A DNA stretch of 64,000 nucleotides from Coturnix japonica (taxonomy: Eukaryota > Chordata > Aves > Galliformes > Phasianidae): NCBI RefSeq assembly GCF_001577835.2, contig NC_029521.1:7120255-7184254 (forward strand), in the 5' to 3' direction. Below, piece by piece: positions 11,954-22,380 of this stretch (the stretch's first letter is position 1; each line of letters starts with the position of its first letter). The notes beneath the pieces were generated by a model. It saw only the letters and a list, made by a program, of their open reading frames with translations, ran no database searches and had not been told where the DNA came from. Position numbers and translations under genes: made by a program.

Positions 11954-12741
11954 GTGACGGTGTATTTATTGCTTGTGGCTGACGTGCGCCGATGGAGGAG
12001 CGGCGCGGGCCGTTTCTACTCGACCGAGCGTTCGGAAAAATAACAAACCAAAAAGCAGCGCCCTGCGTGTGCCGCCGGGCTGCGGTGAAGGGGGGCGGTC
12101 GGGCTCCGGCAGAGCGAACGCAATAAGAACATCCCGGGGCCGCCACCCCCACCCCGCGCTGCTGGGAGCGCCGCACCGCCACCCACGGCGGCTTCGGGAC
12201 GGCTCTGCTGGACGTGCACACGACTGCCCAACTCCCAGCACGGGGCGGGCAGCGGATACACGGCGCTGTGTGCAGGGGGGGAGTGCAGCGAGTTCCCCTC
12301 CCGAGGGACGGTGTCGGGTCCTGAATTACCATTTAACAGTTCTCCACGGCGTTACGTGTAAGATCCAGCTATTAGAACTGAAGTTACACAGCGTTCCTAT
12401 GCGTGTTCCCTCAGCCGGGAGGAGACTCGCAGCTGCTAATTAACTGTGCTTGGAAGTTCTCATATAGCAGCGGCCGAGGGGAGCGCGAGCTGTGGGCATC
12501 TTTAGAGAAGACCGCTGCTGTCCCATGGATGCTGCTGCGCGACACTACTCACTTGCCTATAACCTATAGATACCTATATCCGTCTGTACGCATACCCTAG
12601 GTTCAGATAGAATTTGACCTGATAACTCTTCTCTTAAAGCGGTCTGTGTTTTTATATGGACAAGTGAACACTGAGCTTTGGAAGCCTTGTAGTTTCGCCC
12701 TTTATACTATTTATAAAGATTACTTTTTCATAAGGCTTTTA

Positions 12742-12747
12742 AATAAA
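12742..12747 (+). terminator. Possible distal ADO poly(A) signal
   Basis: AATAAA in AT-rich sequence (CTTTTAAATAAACATAG) about 965 nt after the ADO stop. Mammalian ADO has a long 3'UTR, so read-through past the proximal site is plausible. No transcript evidence is available here. Confidence 0.3.
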
Positions 12748-15002
12748 CATAGCATAGAAGAGACGCGGTGCATTTTGCCTTGCTGTGCTGTAAGCAGCCT
12801 TGAGATCCAGCGTGTCCTCAGCAGGGGATGCGACCTTTCTAACGGGAGAAACTTTTTCTAGAGGTGTCGTACCTGTTTGTGCTGCAGGGAATGAGCCGGT
12901 GCCTCTGATGGCTGAGCACATGGTGCAGCCTGGGTCACCGTGTGGGAATCTGAACACAAACCCACTTCCTAAGGGATGTTACCAGCCTGCTCCGGAAACT
13001 GTCCCACAACCAGCCTTCGTGTTTCTTGGTGTATTTATCAAAGCAGACTTGTTTTTCCTGTACGGTTGCCTGGATGGGTGAATTTTTAAGTGATTCTGAT
13101 ACAGCGTCACATTTTGAATTGGGGGGTGGGGAGGTGGGCAAGAAGAGATTATGAATGTAAAACACCACCAGCGTTATGCATACACATATGAGTGCTTTTG
13201 CAGGGAAAAATTGGTGGAAATTATTTTGCTCAATTTCCATTAATTCTTACAGCACTGTGGAGCATCTGATGTTTCTGCAGCGGGCTTACCTGGTTTTTCC
13301 TGGAATTCCCCTGCAGCTCAGCATTAGTTAATGTGCAACAATTCGCTATCAAGCGTAGTCATTAACTGTAATGCAGTGCCTCGGAATGGCACGGCTTGTG
13401 TTTCTCACTCACTCCAGCACTAATGAAGACTGTCATCCTTTTCCAGAAGCCCACAAAGGCAGCGTGCCGCATGCAAACAGCAGTACTGGGAAAACAAACT
13501 GCAACCAAGAGCATTTCGGTTCTGTATCTCATCTCTCTATCCTCCCCTTAGGTCTCTCTTGTTGCTTTTTATTTTTTCTCCATGTGTAAGACCTAGTGAA
13601 GGTATGTGATGGGATAGGACTTCAACGCACAGAGGACAGTGTGATCCCTTACACTGTAGAGCGCTGTTAACAGTTGTGACAAAACCACTTTGTTTTTTTA
13701 ACTGACGGTGTTAGCATTGAAGTATTAAAGGCATTGCTTCAGGAAATATAGCAAAGAGAACCTGAGATGCATTAAAGAAAAGCCTCTTTGCGTAACTTCT
13801 TGCTTGTTCAATGATTGAAACTTACTTCGCGTGTTCTGGATATCTGTAAGCAGAAGGTTTGAGTCTGTAATGCTGTTCTTTCTCTCTGCAGTCTGTTTAT
13901 TGTGTTTTCACTACAGCAAAGTCGCTGTTATTGCTGAGTTACGGAATAAATACAGGATATCTCACCACCAACCAGTCATTACTTTCCTCCACAAGTATGA
14001 CAACTTTGAACCAAGTGCAGTAACATGAGTTTCTTTTGCCTGGCAGCCCAAATGGTGCATCCAGCCGTTCTTTGACGAGCAGTGTCTACATCTGAGTTCG
14101 TGGCCCTGTAGACACATCCAGACACCTGTGGTACTGCAGCTTGGGAAGCCACTTGTTACTGTAAAGCAAAGGCACAGGTTTAAGGCAGCTGATACTGGTA
14201 CACAGCGCAAAGTTTCTCGCAGCTGTATGCTAGGTACTGACAGAGAAATTAATTCAGCTCACTTACAATTTCTGTGTTGTGTTCTGCTCTTTGCTGGGGT
14301 CCTGATGTTGCGGCAGGGCTGCACTCAGTAGTTTGGAGGCTACAAGCAAAGCCTTGGTTTGTGCACTTGAGTTGCTGAGAGTTTGAGCTGGTGCACAATG
14401 CTCCGGCGGTGACCAGCCCATGGTTATCCAAGGCTGCAGCAGTGCCTGGAGGAGCCGAGTGTTGCCCGTCTGCCTTCCTGCACTGCAGCCCAGTGATGCC
14501 GACTGGGGACACCACGACTGTGAGGTTGCGCTCCACAGCTGAGACATACCGTGTGCCACCTCTGGCAGCCGGCTGCTGTCCCTCAGGGAGCCCAGGGACG
14601 TGTGGGGACCAGGCGGTAAAGTTGCCTCCAATAAGATGAGGGGGGGCAAAATCTCACGACAGCTGTGCGAGGAGGTTGGCAGGGTGCTGAGTAGAGGGGC
14701 TCTGTGCTAGCCCCGCTCAGCTTCTTCGTGCCCAGCTTTGGAGACCTGTTTCACTTCCAGGTCTGAAGAGCAGCTGCTCTAAGAGCCAGCACCCGTCCCA
14801 GGAGGAAGGCAGCAGGGAGTCTGAATGGAAGAGGCAGGCAGCGGGCTGCCGGTGGCTTCAGTCGGAACAGCCGCTCCAGGTCTGTGCCAGCGCTCACCGC
14901 AGTGCTGGGCTGCTTGCAGCTGTCCCAGGCTCCACAGCGCAGCGCCGCACCACCAACAGCCCCGGCCGGGTCAGCATCCTCAAAAATAACTTACAGAAGG
15001 TT

Positions 15003-15119
15003 AAAAAAAATAAATAAAAGAAATAAAAATAGAGAGATTAAGAAAAAAGAAAGAAGAGGAAGGAAAAAAAAAAAAAAGAAAAGAAAAAAAAAAAAAAAAA
15101 AAGGAAAAGGGAAAAAAAG
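15003..15119 (+). repeat. A-rich tract with an 80-nt uninterrupted purine run
   Basis: The stretch is almost all A and G on the plus strand. From 15040 to 15119 there is no pyrimidine at all, including runs of 13 and 18 or more A. It lies about 300 bp past the EGR2 poly(A) signal, so EGR2 read-through would transcribe a polypyrimidine RNA. Long purine/pyrimidine tracts can form triplex DNA and stall polymerases. Confidence 0.85.
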
Positions 15120-15418
15120 CGGCGTCGCGGCAAGACCGATGTGCAGGGGAAAGCCCGGCTCGAGCTGGGGGCGGCCCGAGCAACCCCGGCCTCGCTGTGC
15201 CGGAGCCCACTCGGGGCAGCCGCCCCGGGCCGCGGAACACCGCGCTGAGTCACCCCGCCCGCCCGCTCGCACCGCAGCCGGCGCGGCTCTCGCCTCCGAC
15301 GGGAATCCCCGCGGCCGGCAGCGCGGCTCGGCGCGGCGGGGCCGGGACAGGCGGGGAGCCCCCCTCCCCCGGCAGGCACCTACGGAAATAACGGTGTCAG
15401 CGTGGCATAATTAAGAGA

Positions 15419-15424
15419 TTTATT
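15419..15424 (-). terminator. EGR2: EGR2 polyadenylation signal AATAAA
   Basis: TTTATT on the plus strand reads AATAAA in the EGR2 sense. It is the first canonical hexamer downstream of the stop codon. The expected cleavage site is 10-30 nt further, around 15390-15410, where the sense strand reads AATTATGCCACGCTGAC. Confidence 0.65.
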
Positions 15425-15601
15425 CGTCGTCGCTTATAAACGCCGTGAGCGCCAACCCTGCCGTCGGAGGGCTATGTACAGAGCGGCGGGAGGGAGCCCC
15501 GTCCCGCAGCTGCCGCCCGCGGCCGCACACGGCCGTGCCGCCGCCCGCACCTCGCGGCGCAGATCGGGCCGGACCCGTCGGGTGCGCTCGTCCCGGCCGG
15601 G

Positions 15602-15630
15602 CCCTTCCCCCCTAACCCCCTCCCCCCCCC
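15602..15630 (-). other. G-quadruplex candidate in the EGR2 3'UTR
   Basis: On the EGR2 sense strand there are four G-tracts of 9, 5, 6 and 3 with loops of only 1, 3 and 2 nt (A, TTA, AA). This fits the strict G3+N1-7 rule and would be in the mRNA about 190 nt upstream of the poly(A) signal. Confidence 0.75.
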
Positions 15631-15705
15631 GCAGACGCAACACTCTTCGGTCACCGAAAAGACAATAAAACAACCCCAACCAGTGCGTACAAAAATATAG
15701 TCTCT

Positions 15706-15723
15706 AAAAAAAAAAAAAAAAAA
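15706..15723 (+). repeat. A18 homopolymer (U18 in EGR2 3'UTR)
   Basis: Eighteen consecutive A on the plus strand, read as a U-tract in the EGR2 mRNA. Being inside the transcribed region it is not a retroposed tail. It may bind U-rich-element proteins. Confidence 0.9.
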
Positions 15724-16016
15724 TCCCAATATTAATAGGCAGAAATGTACAGCCATACTACAACCAGGGAGGGAAGGCAAACTTTCCGGTCTCGGCGTCG
15801 CCGCTGTCGTCGGAGCGGATCGGTAAGGCACCCCCCACATGCAGCCGGGTACGGGCTCACACCACACAAGGCACCAAGGACACCTCACCACGACGGCCCC
15901 GCATGCATCCGTCCTCCCGCCGCAGCCCCTATGTACTATGTACAGCCGTCGGCCCCGCCCGGCCCGGCACCCCGCGTCCCCGGGGCTCCGCGCCGCCCCC
16001 GCGCCCCGCGCCCGGC

Positions 16017-17668
<1,652 letters not shown>

Positions 17669-17870
17669 GGGGGCGGCGGGCGGCCCGGGGAGCCGCGCTC
17701 CCGGGCGGCGGCGGCGGCTGCGGGCGCTCGGGGCGGGGACGGGGCTCTCCCCTGCCTCCCGCTACCGACGCGGGGGGATCGCGGGGAGCCGGCACGGAGC
17801 TGGCATGTGCGGGCGGGCGGCCGCCCCGTCGCGGCGGTGCCCCGGGAGAGCCGCGCTCCCGCCGCAGCTC
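17669..17870 (-). other. EGR2: EGR2 5'UTR (approximate)
   Basis: This GC-rich leader lies between the start codon and the expected transcription start about 25-30 bp downstream of the TATA-like box, so the 5' limit is an estimate. I saw no in-frame upstream start. The first ATG has C at -3, a weak context; the second, immediately adjacent ATG has A at -3. Initiation may therefore use either Met1 or Met2. Confidence 0.6.
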
Positions 17871-17896
17871 GCGCTGGAGGACAAGTCTGGCGGTAA

Positions 17897-17905
17897 CTAT
17901 TTATG
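17897..17905 (-). promoter_or_regulatory. EGR2: TATA-like box of the EGR2 promoter
   Basis: The EGR2 sense strand reads CATAAATAG about 230 bp upstream of the ATG, in otherwise very GC-rich DNA. It places the transcription start near 17870. A TATA element is usual for EGR-family immediate-early promoters. Confidence 0.75.
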
Positions 17906-17925
17906 GGGGCCCCCTGAATGCCCGG

Positions 17926-17932
17926 GACGTCA
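17926..17932 (-). promoter_or_regulatory. EGR2: CRE (TGACGTC), CREB/ATF site in the EGR2 promoter
   Basis: The sense strand reads GTGACGTCCC, seven of the eight bases of the palindromic CRE TGACGTCA. It lies about 20 bp upstream of the TATA box, a usual place for a cAMP/calcium response element in immediate-early genes. Confidence 0.7.
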
Positions 17933-17936
17933 CTGC

Positions 17937-17946
17937 CCATATAAGG
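17937..17946 (-). promoter_or_regulatory. EGR2: Promoter-proximal CArG box (SRF site) of EGR2
   Basis: The sense strand reads CCTTATATGG, a perfect CC(A/T)6GG. It sits 4 bp from the CRE and about 30 bp upstream of the TATA box. SRF binding here would couple EGR2 to serum, MAPK and Rho signalling. Confidence 0.8.
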
Positions 17947-18130
17947 ACTGAGGAACGGGGCCCGGCGGTCACGTGGGCGCCCGCGTGCGGCCCCGCCGCC
18001 CCGCGCCCGCCCCGGCCCCCGACTCCCCGCGCCCCGCGGAGGCGGCCCCGGCCCGACCCGGCCCCGCGCTGCCCCCCGGGGGCCGCCGCCGAGCCGGCAG
18101 CGCCCCTCCGCCCGCCGCCGCCGAGGGGGT

Positions 18131-18210
18131 ATTCCGGTGGCGGGGCCCTTGTCCTAAAAAGGCGAAGATCCGGCCCCGCCCCGCTGCCCTTTTTAGGGCT
18201 CGTTCCGGAA
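18131..18210 (-). promoter_or_regulatory. EGR2: Distal serum-response cluster: two CArG boxes with Ets sites
   Basis: Two perfect CArG boxes read CCTAAAAAGG on the plus strand at 18153-18162 and CCTTTTTAGG at 18188-18197, 25 bp apart. Each has an Ets core beside it: TTCCGG at 18132-18137 and the palindrome TTCCGGAA at 18203-18210. CArG plus Ets is the ternary SRF/Elk-type SRE arrangement of immediate-early genes such as EGR1 and FOS. The cluster lies roughly 250-340 bp upstream of the inferred EGR2 start. Confidence 0.75.
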
Positions 18211-19850
18211 AAATTAAAGCTCGGAAAGCAGAGGAGGTCCCGGGGCCGCCCCGCCGGACCCCGCTCACTTTCTTAGCCGCCCGTGACCGCAGAGCGGCGG
18301 CTCGGGAAAGCGCCGCGCTCGCGGAGCCCCGCTTCTCCTTTTCGCTTTTTTTCTCTCTCACTTACGGATGGAAAGAGCCGCCGAGCGCGGCGCTGCCTTT
18401 TTGGAAAGTGTCTGATCTATAAATACCGCCGCGAACGCGGAGCAGCGCCGGCTGCCGACGAGAGCTCCTCGCCGGGGCCGGGCCGGGGGCGGCGGGGGCA
18501 CCGAGCTCTTCCCGGATCCCCCCGGGCCGCCCTGCCCGGCTCAGCGCCGCGCCGTGGAACCGGAGCCAACTGCAGCGCGGCCCCGACGGCGGAGCGCACC
18601 GCACCTGCCCCGCCGCTGCCGGGCCTCGGCACCGCGGCTGCGGGAGACGACAGAAGCTCCCGCCCGCGGCACCCGGCGCGGTTCTCCCGCTCGGACCTCG
18701 CTCCCTCTCCTCTGTGTCCTCAATCAGCCCCTGCCATTCAGCACAGCCGCTGCCCCGTCGCCAGCGCCGTTTCCGCTCCCGTTTCTTATTTTCTGTACGA
18801 CCTCTTCCATAATAAGGGGATCAAACCAAAGAGCGCTTCAATCCTTGCTTTTTTTTTTTTCTTGCTTTTTTCCCGAGTGCTAAAAATAACCTCCCCCGTG
18901 CCTCCCTTCCCAAGAGAAGCCAGTCTTTCATACGCTGTTCCCAAGCTCAGAGCTCGCAGCCCCTACATCTCCTTGCTGATGAGGGTGTCAGATGTAATTA
19001 TTGTTGAAAGCCACATCCCATGTTACATTCTTGCCGCTAATCTCATTACTTGGGAATATTTCATCTGACTGTTTATTCCCACTTTCAGGAAAACAACTCT
19101 CCCATATGATCTGTAGCATGCAAGGCCCCTTGTCAGAGGCACACAGGAATAGAAAACATCAACAGCCCGAGCAGCAGTACGACGCAGCCACGTACAACAT
19201 GCCACAAAAGCACACTCCTCCTCCAGAGCAACAAGCCAAAGCACACACTGAATGGCTAAACCAATTTCCGCCTTGTATTTCTAACTGCAGATCGCAGTAT
19301 TTGCGGGTTTAAGTCCATTACAGCATCTGCTCAGGTACCTCTATGGAGCGCGGACTTACCTCTGTGATGGTCTCAAATGCTGTCATCTGCCTCCCAGGCT
19401 CCGCTCCATTCCTGCAGCACCTTGTGCCCAGCTGAGAAAGGCTGGCTCAGTTGCTCAGTGCCTTTGGTGATGTTCCAGTTTCGGTGCTTCTCCAGTCGCT
19501 GCAGAACCCAGGCAAGACAGGAGCGGAGCTAAAAAAGTCAAATTTCAGGGCCATTTGTCATGCTTTCTAAGGAACTACAGGCATAACTCTAGATATTTTC
19601 CTATTCCTGATCTGGGAATTGCACACAGCAATTAGGAGATATATAATACTTGGTGTTTTTTGTGTTGTTTTTTATTGTATATGTTAATTTACAAGGATTT
19701 TGTTACCGTTTCTTTCTAGCACTTAACGTACAGCCAATACAGTTTGGCACGTGAGACTTAGCTGAAAGAAAGCTCGTGTTCCATTTCAGTAGGATTCTAG
19801 ATATTTTCGTTTAAAAAACACAATCTCAATTTAAAAGTTAAATTTTGACG

Positions 19851-19876
19851 GAGAGACAGAGAGAGAGAGAGAGAGA
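19851..19876 (+). repeat. (GA)n microsatellite
   Basis: A run of about 13 GA units with one CA interruption, in AT-rich intergenic DNA about 1.9 kb upstream of the EGR2 promoter. GA repeats can bind GAF-like factors or simply vary in length. Confidence 0.9.
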
Positions 19877-21560
19877 CAGGTTCTGGGAAATGTGACTGAG
19901 AAGTAGGAGCAATTGTATTGTACCTTTCCATTACAGCTGAGCTATAATTGGCTTCATCACTACTATGAAAGAACAAAATATTGGAATCTGTTGTGCAGGG
20001 GGACAGGTGACTTTACATTAATCTGAGAAACACGTAGCCAAAGATAGAGGATACATCCTCTGTACTCAAAAACATGGCAGAGGTGTGAGCTGCAGGTCTT
20101 AGAGATACAAGACAGCATCTTCCTCTGTTACACCTGTGCCCACTGGTGACGCTCAGAGAAAGAAGAACCAAGGTTCTGCATCCTGCTTTAACCTTCCTGT
20201 AGCTCAGCTCCACCTCTGGGCTAACATGGCAAACGTACCATTCTTCCGCTGTGGCAAGGATTCAAAGACTGACATGAATAAGGAATACTGCTGTTAGTTG
20301 ATGTTGGTGGGTAGTTTTAAGAGCCTTCCTAAGGATGGAGTAAACTGTGTCTGATGTCCAGCCTTTACGTGGACAACCAAGTCGCTCGTCTTCTCTCAGT
20401 GGGAGCTTTGTCTGGAGGCAGCAGGATCTGGTGGTGCAAGGCAAGATGGAAACATAGTGCTCGGTCTTCAGGAAGATGCTGACAGATGAAACTCAAATGT
20501 TTCTGGTCCCTTTTTCAGATACTTGTGCTGCAGTGCTCCGCATGTGTTTTGTGCCTTTGATCCTCATTTGGCTGATTATCCTAGACTCCAGGGGTAGGCC
20601 GTCCAACTCACACTGACGTCAATGAGACTTACACGCAAAAAATCCGACTGATTCCTGTGGTTCCTACAAGCCACGTGGTTTCATATGACGGACAGATTGT
20701 TGGTGTAAATTGCCAAAGCCCCACTCACACCGAGGGAGAAGCTGCACTTCAGTGGCCCCGTGTGCGTGCAAGCCTCTGGATTCTCCCTGGACCCTGCAGC
20801 TTCCAAAGGCAAAACGACTCGATTTGCAGCCCCCTCTTCTGAAGCCAGTCAAGGTATTTTCACTAATTGACTTCAGATCATTCAGCAGTAAATTGGCAAT
20901 GAACACAGAAACGCACACTGATTTTGTTTGGGAACCTTCCATTTTGGGACTCTCCAAAGGACAGAAGGCTTACTCTTACATGGAGTGGTCCTGCTTTCTC
21001 CCTGTACCTGTGTGACATGTCTGACTGGATACAGCACTGACTAGAGTTCAGAGCTGAAGGGCTGAACTTCTTCATTCCCAATTTCTTTGAAACTTCCCCC
21101 CTGCTGACCCCAGATTTTCTGTACTCGCTCTTTTAATAAGGTGTTAGCCGATGTTGCACTGGGTACATTTTCCTGCACTTCTCTACTGCAAGTACCTGAG
21201 ACATTGTCTTTGTTGCTGCACCTGAGCTTGAGAGTGGCTGAGGAAGAAAAGGCAGCTCATCATCTGCAGGAACTGGCAGCACCATTTAACCAGTTTAACT
21301 TCACACGTTTGTGTTGCTCCAGGGGGTTGCTATGCCTTTGTTGCAAAACTCATCTGACCTCATGCGCCAACAACAGTGATACCAGTAGGTCTGCTTGGGA
21401 AACACATCCTGCCACTTCCACTGTGCACCTCGCTGCTTTAGGGGATGTTAGCATGGCCTCAGCTCAGCTGGGAGCTGGGTCTCGCTCCTCAATCAGAGGT
21501 GAGTGACCCTGTCTTCTGATGACAGCGAGGAAAGTCTGTCCTAGGCTTGTGCTGGATTCT

Positions 21561-21700
21561 GGGTGGGGGTTGTGGGTGTAGCTTTTGTTGTGGTGCAGGC
21601 TGGTTTTGGTGGTGTTCTTTTTGTTTGTTTTTTGGTGGTGTTGTTTCTGGGGTTTGTTTTTTTTTTTGCTGTTTTGGTTTTGTTTGTTTGTTTGTTTTTA
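21561..21700 (+). repeat. G/T-rich low-complexity tract
   Basis: About 140 bp composed almost only of G and T on the plus strand, ending in four TTTG units. Chance ORFs read as strings of Val, Phe, Cys and Trp. No transposon is recognisable. Confidence 0.8.
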
Positions 21701-22119
21701 ACGTTTCACATAAAAGAGAAGTTCTTGTCTCTGAAGCCATATTTCAAAGTTTCACAAATTTGCCCTCTTTCAATGAGCGTAGATTGGTCTGGCATGTCCT
21801 CACAGGAAGAAATACTTGTTTACTAAGGCTTTATTTTGCCAGGGCTGTCTGCTGGATCCCCAGTCAAAAGCCACTTACCACAGAGGTGATACTGGCTCTC
21901 AGCCCATAGTGGCTGGTCACTGAAGCCCAGCACCCAGCCAGGGAAACCTGGGGGAAACGTGAGCCTACAGAAAGCAGCTATCTGCCTGAGAGCTGGCGTG
22001 CTGAGGGAAGGGGGTGGTTGTGGAGCAGAGGAGGAGGCATCCCAGTCTACCCTTAATTACCGTACCTTAAAACCACACTCTGCTGTTTTCAGCCAAGGCT
22101 CCTTGTTGTCTTAGGATGC

Positions 22120-22380
22120 ATTCCTGTAAATGCGAAATAAGTAAATGACTTTATTGTGAGGATTTGGCACAGGAGAGCCGTAGCAGCATCCCAAATGGTT
22201 ATTTAAATATCAGTAACATTTTCTAATTCAGGCTACAGAAATTAAACAAACTTGCGTGGAATAAGCAAGTTACTAGCATAACTGCGTGTGGCCATAAACA
22301 AATACACGTAACGTAACAGAGAAAACTTCCAGTCAAATAAAAGCAACCGTAATCTTAGTCACCCCAAATCTATTTTTGTT
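22120..22380. promoter_or_regulatory. Candidate conserved noncoding element
   Basis: AT-rich sequence with several isolated CpGs (AATGCGAAATAAG, CTTGCGTGG, CTGCGTGTGGCC, ACACGTAACGTAAC) and homeodomain-like cores (TCTAATTCAGG, ATTTAAATATC). Retained CpGs in AT-rich noncoding DNA often mark constrained sequence. GCGTGTGG is a degenerate EGR-like site, of interest because EGR2 autoregulates. It lies about 4.3 kb upstream of the promoter. Confidence 0.25.

Larger units (their letters stand above)
10430..12280. other. CpG island covering the ADO promoter and gene
   Basis: The DNA switches sharply from AT-rich flank to very GC-rich, CpG-dense sequence near 10430 and back near 12280. The island contains the ADO promoter, the whole coding region and the short 3'UTR. 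Long ORFs in other frames (plus 10427-12043, minus 10803-12332) are products of base composition. Confidence 0.85.
11978..15380. other. Spacer between the convergent ADO and EGR2 genes
   Basis: The first 300 bp are the tail of the ADO CpG island. From 12.3 to 14.9 kb the base composition is ordinary and I recognise no gene, RNA gene or transposon. Plus-strand AATAAA motifs at 12742 and 13945 could extend ADO transcripts. The last part holds the purine tract (15040-15119) and the start of the EGR2 CpG island. Confidence 0.6.
15419..16016 (-). other. EGR2: EGR2 3'UTR (approximate)
   Basis: From the stop codon (16017-16019) to the first minus-strand AATAAA is about 600 nt. The mRNA sense contains a U18 tract (15706-15723 read in reverse) next to AT-rich sequence (ATTAATATTGGGA), and further on a run of four G-tracts (15602-15630). 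The sequence stays unusually GC-rich for a 3'UTR because the CpG island extends through it. A longer isoform cannot be excluded. Confidence 0.65.

Noticed and set aside
10427-12043. 538-codon plus-strand ORF and 509-codon minus-strand ORF (10803-12332) around ADO
   Set aside because: Both lie in the CpG island in frames other than ADO. Stop codons are rare at this GC content, and the products are low-complexity.
18800-18815. CCATAATAAGG as a further CArG box
   Set aside because: It has seven A/T bases between CC and GG, one more than the SRF consensus allows.
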